Below are positions 1 through 6,203 of a DNA stretch of 7,276 nucleotides, piece after piece (the first letter of the stretch is position 1; each line of letters begins with the position of its first letter). Location: contig JAGQSE010000660.1 in assembly GCA_020439725.1 (NCBI GenBank), positions 1 through 7,276 of the forward strand, in the 5' to 3' direction. The position numbers were made by a program, and so were the translations under genes. The stretch is from Acidobacteriota bacterium. GTDB lineage: Bacteria; Acidobacteriota; Thermoanaerobaculia; Multivoradales; JAHZIX01. The notes under the pieces are model-generated. The model worked only from the letters and a program-made list of their open reading frames with translations. It searched no databases and was not told the origin of the DNA.

Positions 1-304
1 TCTGAGTTTGTGGGACAGCAGTGGGAGAATCCTAACCATAGACGCTGTCCTTCTCGCCATGGCTGAGCGCTCTCCCGAAGATTTCAAAAGGAAAGGCTGG
101 CCTCAGGTGACCCCGCCCGGAGTCGGGAGGCGCGCCCAAGGCACGAAGCAGCGCAGGTTGATCGGCACGGGCATGGGAGCTAGCCGGTGGTTCGTGGACG
201 GTTGGAACGCTGAGGCCGTTCGCTGCATCCGTGAGGGAAATAGCGGTGCCCCAAGTACCTGTCGCTGTCCGCAGGAGCAGCCCGCCCACTGTTCACAGGG
301 AAAG
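1..304. other. Stretch with no supported gene
   Basis: Both strands carry open frames here (for example plus 8-457 and minus 32-289). None has a good ribosome binding site or a recognisable protein pattern, and the plus-strand one runs antisense through the 76-residue gene. I see no terminator with a T run after the stop at 305, no tandem repeat and no insertion-sequence end. The moderate GC content matches the toxin/immunity end rather than the right half, so this may be decayed cassette DNA. Confidence 0.4.
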
Positions 305-535
305 TCAGGCACCATCTCGAAGGTCGAGGGCAAGATTGATTTTTTGCGCTTTGGCCTTGCGAATAGCTGTTTTCCATTCTGCCCAATAGGCGAGGTCAGC
401 GGTGCCTCCATCCTCCAACAAACTCATTCCTCCGAGCAGTGTCCCCAGATCGTCTGACTTGGTACGGCGGTAGAGCCCCTCAAGAAAAGCGAACATTGCC
501 GCATAGGCATCTCGGACGGTTAGCGTGTCGGTCAT
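305..535 (-). CDS. Small conserved-looking protein, possible second immunity protein
   Basis: This 76-residue cytoplasmic protein begins at an ATG with AGGGG 5 bases upstream. The N-terminal part is mostly helical (TVRDAYAAMFAFLEGLYRRT, 6-25), followed by a compact turn SDDLGTLLGGMSLLEDGGTAD (27-47) and a Trp-containing helix (YWAEWKTAIRKAKAQK). From memory, the pattern AYxAMxxFLxxxYxRTxSDDxGxLLGGMxLLxDGxxAD recurs in short hypothetical proteins found next to polymorphic toxins and similar cassettes; I cannot name the family with certainty. Its place 168 bases after the RHS toxin's immunity gene, in the same direction, fits an accessory or orphan immunity gene. It could instead be the true cognate partner of the tip. 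The C-terminal tail (KINLALDLRDGA) runs past the Trp helix and may be extra. It has no signal peptide or membrane segment. Confidence 0.75.
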   Translation of the reverse strand: MTDTLTVRDAYAAMFAFLEGLYRRTKSDDLGTLLGGMSLLEDGGTADLAYWAEWKTAIRKAKAQKINLALDLRDGA

Positions 536-703
536 TGAATCCCCTGGCGTGTTGATTGACTGGTGAATGCCTGCTTGCTCAAGTCTCTGAACCCGTCACA
601 GCGTCAGCCATTTTCGTTGATCAGGATCTGGAAGCGGCACCGGGGCGACCGTCCTCGAGCACCCTGTCGCAGATAGGTGCCGAGCTTCCGCAGTCCGGTA
701 GGC
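536..703. other. Gap between the two small genes, possible gene remnant
   Basis: No gene is firmly supported in this 168-base stretch. A 39-residue minus-strand frame (604-723) starts inside the end of the immunity gene and reads in part LGTYLRQGARGRSPR and FQILINENG. Its ribosome binding site (GGAG) is too close to the ATG to be convincing. It could be the remnant of a displaced toxin or immunity module, or chance. No terminator hairpin is seen. Confidence 0.3.
541..545 (-). promoter_or_regulatory. Ribosome binding site of the second small gene
   Basis: On the minus strand AGGGG lies 5 bases before the ATG at 533-535. This supports independent translation of the 76-residue gene and its chosen start. 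Confidence 0.65.
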
Positions 704-1099
704 CTATGCCAGCCTGTACTCATCTCTCCGGTCAAGCTTGTCTACGTCAACATCAACTGATTTCGTTTCGCTCTCCGTCACCAGTAGCATCGTGTACGGA
801 TCCCGGCTCGGATCCGGCAGAAGGCATCGCGCTCCGAGTTCTCTGGCTAGGCCCTGAGCGATCTCGATGTGAGACGATGTGAGATCGTTGCTAAAGGTGT
901 ACACACTGAGCCTCCAGGGGAACTCGCCTCCGCGCTGACTCTGCTGGCAAACTACGAGCGCGGTGCCTGGGCTTGGGATCTCCGCAACGTCATCGACAAC
1001 CCACACGTCTGTAGAGTTAATGCCGAAAGCGTGCGACAGCGCGATGCGTAGCGCTTCCTTGCTATCGACCCGGTCCAGGACGAGATCGCCCCAGATCAT
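704..1099 (-). CDS. Probable cognate immunity protein of the RHS toxin
   Basis: This small acidic protein (131 residues) overlaps the toxin stop by four bases (ATGA) and has a GGGAG ribosome binding site. It has no signal peptide or membrane segment, so it should be cytoplasmic. It starts with a probable helix (DSKEALRIALSHAFGI, 12-27). Strand-like stretches follow, for example the hydrophobic run TALVV (46-50) and YTMLLVTE (102-109), and the C-terminal tail is charged and rich in Asp. I do not recognise the family. The assignment rests on position, since the gene directly after an RHS tip is normally the one that binds and blocks the toxin. Its GC content is lower than that of the RHS core, like the toxin tip. 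A tandem 10-base repeat lies within it. An unrelated small protein is possible but less likely given the overlap. Confidence 0.8.
   Translation of the reverse strand: MIWGDLVLDRVDSKEALRIALSHAFGINSTDVWVVDDVAEIPSPGTALVVCQQSQRGGEFPWRLSVYTFSNDLTSSHIEIAQGLARELGARCLLPDPSRDPYTMLLVTESETKSVDVDVDKLDRRDEYRLA
865..884. repeat. Perfect tandem repeat of a 10-base unit within the immunity gene
   Basis: CGATGTGAGA occurs twice head to tail with no mismatch. It encodes part of DLTSSHIE on the minus strand. The unit is not a multiple of three, so loss or gain of one copy would shift the immunity frame. The frame as present continues into plausible protein sequence (IAQGLARELG), so two copies appear to be the functional state. 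Confidence 0.9.
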
Positions 1100-3465
1100 T
1101 GGAGCTGCTCCCAGACTTTAAGGGCGGCCGCACGCTCCTGAGTACTGATTCCCATGTTGTTGAGAATTTCAGTGGCTGCAGAGCTGTTGCCGAACTTGTT
1201 GAAGACTCCCAGAGCCTTGAACGATGGTCGGCTCAGCTGATGAAAGCCCGGTCCAGAAATCGGGAAGAGAACTCCATCGTGAGTGCCGTAAGTGCGGCCG
1301 TTGATGAGGAAGGTCTCACCGGAGCGAAGCCCCCGACCGGCGTTGATAGCGGCTACGTCTGCGGCCATATCCACGCCGGGTTCGACGACGGTGTTGAGCT
1401 CCTTTGCAAGCGTATTCTGGCTTACGCGCTGTGCCAGGTGCCTGGATGCTGGCGTTCGATAGGTAACTTCCCCAGGGACGATTCTGGAGCCTACGTCCTC
1501 AAACGGTTCCACTCTTCTGAAAAGTCTGGCAGCTCCTGCGGCCTCTTCGGCCACGGTAGCTGCGCGACCGGTGACTGCCGCCAGTACGAAGTCTGTTCCG
1601 AAGCTGCCGGCATCAAAGGCTTTCCGTTCTAGCGAGGTATTCGATGCATAGTTCGAGGCTCGACTCACCTCCATTTCGACGCAGTATCCGGGATTGGAAG
1701 CGCATTCGAGAAGATCTCGGAGGGTATCTCTGCCGGCTAGCCCCAACCTAGCTGTCAGAGCAATTGGGTTCTGCTTCAACAGATCGACCGGAAGTTGGGA
1801 TAGCGCCTGAAGCCGAGCTCCCGATCCCAGGATCACGCCCCGCCCCACGGTTCGCCCGAAGGCCGCTGAGGCCCGATGAGCATCGAGCGACTCGATCCCG
1901 ATTGCGCTGAGGTCCCGCTGTCGCCGGGAGATGTCTGCACTCTCGAGCCCCAGCGGATCCCCAAACACCACCGGCGAGTTCCTCGCGAACGCATACTGAC
2001 TCGGCCCATCGACATACCCGAGCGGGTCGGGGGTGATGAAGCGGCCCATGGCCGGGTCGTAGTAGCGGTTCCGCATGTAGATGAAACCGGTGACTGGATC
2101 GCGATCGAGGCCGTGGTAGCCGATCAGGTTGCCGACGGCGCTGGTCGGGACACGGCGCGGGTCCGGTTTGCGATAGGCGATCTGCAGCGACGGCTCTGGA
2201 GGGACGGCCAGCGTGAGCGTGAAGGGCTTGGCGAGCGCGGCGCCGCTGAGGTCCGTGAGATCCGTAGTGATGACCAGTGGGTGCGTTCCTGGTGGAACGG
2301 GGGCCGCCGAGACGAGCTGGTAGGGGTCGCTGGCGGAGACCGCCCACTGCGTGACCATGCTGGCCACCCGGATGGTCGGCGCGGCGGTGTCCGGATCCAC
2401 GAGCTCGCTGAAGGTCACCCTCAGCGCGGAGTCGGAGTAAGCGACCTCGACCACCTCGGGAGCATGGGTGTCGTAGACGGGGCCGTTCGTGGCAGGCCAG
2501 GCGAAGGAAATCTCGATGGGCGCTGTGGGACGGTTGAGGAAAAAGTCGGTGAGCGTCTCCGGAGCGAACGACAGCAGCATCTCGGAGCCAGCTGCCGGTG
2601 CAGTCTCGAGCGAGAAACCCAGCTGCTCCCGGTGGAGGTGTTCGACCGGGTCGAGGGGAGTCAGAGGAAGAGCGGTGTCCGTAGCAACGTCTCGGAGCTC
2701 GATAGCGCCGCTCTGAATGCCCTGGAGAACCGGATCGGGCAGAATTCCTTCCGAGACCTCGACCAGGACCATGGAGTCCGCGACCAGCACCTGCTCGATC
2801 GTGGGGCGAATCGCGTCGACGAAGATCCGCTGCTGGCCATACGGGTCGTAGCTGTACCTCTCGATCGGCTTTCCGTCCTGCCCGGAGACCAGGGCCAGGT
2901 TCCCCGTCTGGTCGTAGATGGGGTGCAGGACCGTTTCAAAGTCGCCGTTGAGGTCGAGGTCGCGCTCCAGGGTGACCAGCTCATCGAGCGAGTTGCCGTA
3001 GGTCCGCCGGGCGCTCAAGACACCGTCAACATAGGTTTCGGTCGGCTGCCAGTCCATCCACCGGGTTTCGAGCACCATCGTGCCGAGATCCTGGCGGACT
3101 CTTCGGTTGCGGTAGTCGTAGGCATAGGAAGCCAGGAGATCGCCGGCGCTGGTGCGCACCTCTGTGAGGCGGTTGCGGAAGTCGTAGCCGAAGTGCAGAT
3201 CGCCCTTCTGGACGAGGTTGCCGTTGCCATCCCAGGCGAGCGGAAGTCCGCCGATGGACGCCGGTCGATTCCGGCCGGACGCGTCCGGTGGAAGGGGCTC
3301 GACGGTGACAACGTCGTCCACGCCCTCGCTCCGGGAGGTGAGGTTGTCGGCTTGGTCGTACGAGAAGGTGATCGTCTGAGGCTCGAGGTCATCCTGAGCC
3401 TGGACCGCCGGCGCGAGGGCGCCGAGGGTTAGGAGGACGAGCATGGAAACGAAGCGGCTAGACAT
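1096..3465 (-). CDS. Secreted short RHS/YD-repeat polymorphic toxin
   Basis: This 789-residue protein is a probable contact or secreted toxin. I chose the ATG at 3465 over an in-frame TTG at 3480 because a Sec signal peptide then begins at once (residues 1-23, cleavage after VQA), and there is a GGGG upstream. YD-type repeats follow (about 31-215, e.g. FSYDQADNL, HFGYDFRNRL, YSYDPYG). A non-repeat region of about 230 residues comes next, part of which (330-422) looks like a bacterial Ig-like domain with VTFSELVD. The RHS core signature runs RNRYYDPAMGRF (465-476) to FGDPLGL (501-507), where the conserved aspartate normally marks autocleavage. A pretoxin segment (about 515-645) leads to an unclassified tip (about 650-789). 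The repeat part is much shorter than the 1000-plus residue cages of typical RHS effectors. No VgrG, PAAR or Tc component is seen, so Sec export is inferred. The stop overlaps the downstream gene's start. Confidence 0.9.
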   Translation of the reverse strand: MSSRFVSMLVLLTLGALAPAVQAQDDLEPQTITFSYDQADNLTSRSEGVDDVVTVEPLPPDASGRNRPASIGGLPLAWDGNGNLVQKGDLHFGYDFRNRLTEVRTSAGDLLASYAYDYRNRRVRQDLGTMVLETRWMDWQPTETYVDGVLSARRTYGNSLDELVTLERDLDLNGDFETVLHPIYDQTGNLALVSGQDGKPIERYSYDPYGQQRIFVDAIRPTIEQVLVADSMVLVEVSEGILPDPVLQGIQSGAIELRDVATDTALPLTPLDPVEHLHREQLGFSLETAPAAGSEMLLSFAPETLTDFFLNRPTAPIEISFAWPATNGPVYDTHAPEVVEVAYSDSALRVTFSELVDPDTAAPTIRVASMVTQWAVSASDPYQLVSAAPVPPGTHPLVITTDLTDLSGAALAKPFTLTLAVPPEPSLQIAYRKPDPRRVPTSAVGNLIGYHGLDRDPVTGFIYMRNRYYDPAMGRFITPDPLGYVDGPSQYAFARNSPVVFGDPLGLESADISRRQRDLSAIGIESLDAHRASAAFGRTVGRGVILGSGARLQALSQLPVDLLKQNPIALTARLGLAGRDTLRDLLECASNPGYCVEMEVSRASNYASNTSLERKAFDAGSFGTDFVLAAVTGRAATVAEEAAGAARLFRRVEPFEDVGSRIVPGEVTYRTPASRHLAQRVSQNTLAKELNTVVEPGVDMAADVAAINAGRGLRSGETFLINGRTYGTHDGVLFPISGPGFHQLSRPSFKALGVFNKFGNSSAATEILNNMGISTQERAAALKVWEQLQ
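1099..1518 (-). other. C-terminal toxin tip of the RHS protein, activity unknown
   Basis: This covers residues about 650-789 of the RHS protein. RHS toxins are known to carry the variable toxic domain here, after the DPxGL core. Visible conserved-looking elements are ADVAAINAGRG (702-712), INGRTYG (721-727), SGPGFHQLSR (737-746) and a helical end with EILNNMG (766-772). Possible catalytic residues are H729, D730, H742 and R746, which is inference only. I cannot assign it to a known nuclease, deaminase or ADP-ribosyltransferase fold. Similar NGRxYG...SGPG tips exist at the ends of other RHS proteins as far as I recall, so it may be a widespread but uncharacterised toxin family. The GC content here is clearly lower than in the RHS core. 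Confidence 0.65.
1108..1112 (-). promoter_or_regulatory. Ribosome binding site of the immunity gene inside the toxin 3' end
   Basis: On the minus strand GGGAG lies 8 bases before the ATG at 1097-1099, within the last codons of the RHS gene. With the ATGA overlap at 1096-1099 it implies translational coupling of the toxin and its probable immunity protein. Confidence 0.75.
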
Positions 3466-3577
3466 ATCGAGCGACCCCAAATTGGCTTAATTTTCTCAGT
3501 TTACCAGGCCGTAACCAGCCCGCCTTGGGCATCGCGGCGGTGGAACACTCGAGAAGGGCGAGGCCAGGCGCCGACCC
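3466..3577. other. Intergenic gap upstream of the RHS gene
   Basis: This gap holds no gene. Its last 30 bases on the minus strand are AT-rich compared with the surroundings (around 3481-3500), and TAAACT (3498-3503) could act as a -10 box, but no -35 box stands out. No hairpin with a T run is seen after the DUF1294 gene. A weak GGGG (3474-3477) lies ahead of the chosen RHS start. A promoter here is likely from position alone and unproven. Confidence 0.35.
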
Positions 3578-4201
3578 TCACCCCCAAGGCGTCGCCGAGA
3601 CGATCAACCTCCAGACCCTCTGACCCTCCGCCGTAAACAATCCCGCGAAGGCCCCGCAGTTGAGGACGACGGTGGCCCAGAAGATGCCTCGGAAGGGTTG
3701 CTTTTGGGTCTTGTGACGGAGGAGTCCTTGGGCGATCTGGGCGCCGGGCCAGCCGCCGGCGAGGGCGAGGAGGTGGAGGGTGTTCTCGCTGATGCGCCAG
3801 TCGCCGGTTTTGGCGGCGCGCTTGTCTAGGGCGTAGGCGGCGAAGGTGAAGGCGCTGAGGGCGAGGTAGATGAAGAGGATCGGCGGCGGGATCCTGGAGA
3901 GAGCGACCGCTCCGGCGACGGCCGCGAGAAACGTCGCGGTCAACAGGTACGAGAACGCACCGGAGGGTCGTTTGGGCTTGGCCGGAGCCTTGACGCCGAC
4001 GATCGAAGCTTTGGCGGCGCGGGGTCTGCCGTCCGAATCGGTGGTGGGGGAGTACGCGATGTCGTCGCCGAGCTCCGGCCGCCGGAGCCTTGGACCGAAG
4101 GCGGTGATGTGCACGAAGACCCGGTCGCCGCCACCCGGTGGCGAGATGAAGCCGTAGCCCTTCTCGTCGTTCCAGACGGTCAGTTTGCCCTTCTTCTTCA
4201 C
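3578..4201 (-). CDS. Cold-shock domain and DUF1294 membrane fusion protein
   Basis: This 207-residue protein starts at a GTG with a good ribosome binding site. Residues 4-68 form a cold-shock (OB-fold) domain, with RNP1-like KGYGFI (14-19) and RNP2-like VFVHITAF (28-35), the surfaces that bind single-stranded RNA or DNA. A basic Lys/Pro linker (about 71-80) leads to a membrane part with hydrophobic stretches at about 84-103, 107-125 and 172-190. Within it lies the DUF1294 signature: YALDKRAA (123-130), DWRISE (134-139), ALAGGWPGA (146-154) and RHKTQK (162-167). This domain order and length are known for the family, whose role is not established. A membrane-tethered nucleic-acid-binding protein is an inference. 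It is complete, ends 112 bases before the RHS gene start, and has no evident functional link to its neighbours. Confidence 0.93.
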   Translation of the reverse strand: MKKKGKLTVWNDEKGYGFISPPGGGDRVFVHITAFGPRLRRPELGDDIAYSPTTDSDGRPRAAKASIVGVKAPAKPKRPSGAFSYLLTATFLAAVAGAVALSRIPPPILFIYLALSAFTFAAYALDKRAAKTGDWRISENTLHLLALAGGWPGAQIAQGLLRHKTQKQPFRGIFWATVVLNCGAFAGLFTAEGQRVWRLIVSATPWG

Positions 4202-4371
4202 GGATCGTTCTCCTCAGCACGGCGGGCTAGTGGGGTACGTTGAGATGCTGGAGTTCGAAATCCTAGGGGAACCGCGGAACGGACGGCTAGTGCTGAAACC
4301 CTGCGAGGACGAGGCGGCCATCCTCGGGCGGAGGGAGTTTTCGGCGACTCGAAACGCCAGCCGCCCTCAGC
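4202..4371. other. Intergenic gap upstream of the cold-shock/DUF1294 gene
   Basis: This 170-base gap between the patatin stop and the next start holds no supported gene. On the minus strand it ends with a strong Shine-Dalgarno sequence. GGCG/CGCC and GAGGA/TCCTC inverted repeats occur, but neither is followed by a T run, so I call no terminator. No promoter is clear by eye. Confidence 0.4.
4210..4215 (-). promoter_or_regulatory. Ribosome binding site fixing a GTG start
   Basis: On the minus strand GAGGAG lies 8 bases before the GTG at 4199-4201. It supports this non-ATG codon as the start of the cold-shock/DUF1294 gene, and the resulting protein begins exactly where cold-shock domains usually begin (KKKGKL). 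Confidence 0.8.
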
Positions 4372-6090
4372 TCAAATCTCCCACTCCGCCACCCCCGCCT
4401 CGAGCGCCTCCACCGTGTCGGCATAGCCGAGTCGGATCAGCTGGTTCGCGCGGTGGGCGGTGAAGTTGAGGGTGCCGGAGACGATGGAGCCGAGGGGGAC
4501 CGACGGGACGATGCGGAGCAGGTGGGCCTGGACGGGGGGTAGGGGAGCCGGACGAGGGCTTGGCTCGGCGCCGAAGGGCCTCGCGGCAAGGTGTTCGCGG
4601 TCGAGCTGGCGGATCCTGGCGGGGGAGTCCCGAAGGCCCTGCCGGCGATCGAGATAGATCACCACGGCGTCGCGGAGGCCGGCGCGGAGAAGCGGGAGGA
4701 GGGGGATGTTGTCGGCGACGCCGCCGTCGACGAGGTCGCCGCCGTCGAAGGCGCGGCGCGGGAAGACCTCGGGTAGCGAAGCGCTGTCGAGGATGCGCTG
4801 GTGGATGTCGGTCGGAGACAGGTCCTGCAGCCGCACGTAGGTGGGGACGTAGGCGACCCTGCCCGAAGCCCAGCGGCCTTCGGGCTTCGATGGAGCGATC
4901 CTCGTGCGGTCGTGGGTCGGTGGCTGTGGGGTCGGGAGAGGGAAGTCGCGCTCCGTGGCGAGGTTCTCCCTCAGCCATCGGCGGGAGCGATTCGTCGGCG
5001 GGCTCGACGAGGTGGGTTTTGAAGGGGGCGGCTCCGGCTCGAGCGCGCGGCCGGTGCCGGTTGGCTGTGGAGGGTCGGGTGGGTCGAGGACGCGCAACGA
5101 GGCCACGGTGACATAGGTCGGTGGGCCACCGAGGAGCCGTTCGGCATCGAGAGCCTCCTCGAGAAGACCGCGGAGCGGGTCGTTCGACGCCAGCGATGCG
5201 GATCGGGCCAGGCGCCGGTCCTGGAGGACGAACCCGATCCACAGGAGCGTTGCGGCGATGGTCAGGGCGAGCGCGACCCATAGCAGCCCCCAACCGCCGA
5301 GGACGACCTCGGAGAGCCGCCCAAAGGCGTCGTTCCCGGTGTCGCCAAGCCGCGCCAGTCGCACACCGACGCCGACGAAGAGGCTGGCGCCGAGGAGCAG
5401 CATCCCCGCCGCGACGCCTTTCTCGACCAGGGGCCACAGGTCGCGAACCAGCCTCCGCCGGTCGGCCTGCGGGTGCCGACGGGTATTCCAGTAGACGCTC
5501 GCCGCCTCCCACAGCGAGGGAGGAACCCGGTCGCGGCCTGCGCGGAGGTGCCGGAAGACGTAGAAGGGGAGAAGCGGCAGCCTCCACAGGCCGCGGCGCA
5601 GCGGGTGCGTGAAGGCCAGCACCTTGCCCCGCGAGATGGTCGTCCAGATCGCTCGCGCGGCGTCGAGCCCGCCCTCGGCCACCAGCGCCGCGTTGAGCGA
5701 ACCCACCGAGGTGCCGGCGATGGCGGAGAAGTCGACGAGGCCCGCGTCGCGGAGCGCCTCGAGGCACCCGATCTCGTAGGCACCCTTGCCGCCTCCGCCG
5801 CTCAGGACCAACCCGGGCGCCGTCTCACCGGACCAGCGGAGGCGCCGCGCCGCACCGGTGAGGCGCTGCCGGAGCGTCTCATCGCTGGGGAGGGAGAGGA
5901 GCCGAGCGCGGATGCGCCGGGCCGTCCTCAGTACGTCCAGGCCGAGGCCGAGACCGGCCAGCACGACGATTACGACAAGCGCCGCTACGGCGACGGTGAA
6001 GAGTTGACCCAGGTCGAGATCGATCATCGTGGCGAGACGGAAGCGGGGTTTGCCGACGGAACCGGCTCCGAGGGTGATCGGTTTGCCCAT
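4372..6090 (-). CDS. Patatin-like phospholipase family protein with membrane segments
   Basis: This is a patatin-like lipid acyl hydrolase using a Ser-Asp dyad, 572 residues from the ATG at 6090. An N-terminal membrane segment (about 33-52) is followed by a basic stretch. The oxyanion loop is GGGGKGAY (98-105), the nucleophile elbow is GTSVG (126-130, Ser128), and the catalytic Asp455 is in DGG, followed by VADNIPL. The context SASLPEVFP (436-444) is also typical. Two further hydrophobic segments (about 226-247 and 262-288) lie between Ser128 and Asp455, and a Pro-rich, probably disordered stretch (about 336-405) follows. The family is known to cleave phospholipids or neutral lipids; location at the membrane is inferred from the hydrophobic segments. 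The start is uncertain: neither the ATG at 6090 nor the one at 6027 (Met22) has a clear Shine-Dalgarno sequence, and Met22 would place the membrane segment nearer the N-terminus. The gene is complete, and no catalytic motif is missing. Confidence 0.93.
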   Translation of the reverse strand: MGKPITLGAGSVGKPRFRLATMIDLDLGQLFTVAVAALVVIVVLAGLGLGLDVLRTARRIRARLLSLPSDETLRQRLTGAARRLRWSGETAPGLVLSGGGGKGAYEIGCLEALRDAGLVDFSAIAGTSVGSLNAALVAEGGLDAARAIWTTISRGKVLAFTHPLRRGLWRLPLLPFYVFRHLRAGRDRVPPSLWEAASVYWNTRRHPQADRRRLVRDLWPLVEKGVAAGMLLLGASLFVGVGVRLARLGDTGNDAFGRLSEVVLGGWGLLWVALALTIAATLLWIGFVLQDRRLARSASLASNDPLRGLLEEALDAERLLGGPPTYVTVASLRVLDPPDPPQPTGTGRALEPEPPPSKPTSSSPPTNRSRRWLRENLATERDFPLPTPQPPTHDRTRIAPSKPEGRWASGRVAYVPTYVRLQDLSPTDIHQRILDSASLPEVFPRRAFDGGDLVDGGVADNIPLLPLLRAGLRDAVVIYLDRRQGLRDSPARIRQLDREHLAARPFGAEPSPRPAPLPPVQAHLLRIVPSVPLGSIVSGTLNFTAHRANQLIRLGYADTVEALEAGVAEWEI

Positions 6091-6203
6091 CGACGCATAG
6101 CGATGGGGCGCAGGGCGCTGTGGTGGACCGAGCGAGCTCGATTCTACTCAGAACGGCTGCGTGGAGCGGAGGTCTTCCGCTTCCAGGACCGGCTCGCGGA
6201 GCG
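6091..6203. other. Intergenic gap between P450 and patatin genes
   Basis: These 113 bases hold no gene. A small inverted repeat, AGCGGA (6165-6170) and TCCGCT (6176-6181) with a 5-base loop, lies just after the P450 stop. It has no following T run on the minus strand, so it is not a convincing intrinsic terminator. On the minus strand TAGAAT (6141-6146) resembles a -10 box, but I see no matching -35 box at the usual distance. Whether the patatin gene has its own promoter cannot be settled by eye. Confidence 0.4.

Noticed and set aside
8..457. A 149-residue plus-strand frame at the left edge
   Set aside because: It runs antisense through the 76-residue gene, shows no recognisable pattern and lacks a convincing ribosome binding site.
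1876..3432. A 518-residue open frame on the plus strand antisense to the RHS gene
   Set aside because: It mirrors the codon structure of a GC-rich gene, has low-complexity Arg/Gly/Val/Glu composition and no domain pattern, while the minus strand shows clear RHS motifs.
3466..3480. A TTG start for the RHS gene at 3480
   Set aside because: It has no Shine-Dalgarno sequence and adds five residues ahead of a well-formed signal peptide that starts naturally at the ATG at 3465.
4185..4463. A plus-strand frame across the gap between the patatin and cold-shock genes
   Set aside because: It overlaps the ends of both neighbours on the opposite strand, has a low-complexity Pro/Arg tail and no ribosome binding site.
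4367..5767. A 466-residue minus-strand frame overlapping the patatin gene
   Set aside because: It is very rich in Arg and Pro and is an out-of-frame shadow of the patatin frame, which has the full catalytic motifs.
6165..6181. A hairpin after the P450 stop considered as a terminator
   Set aside because: The stem is only 6 base pairs and no T run follows on the minus strand.
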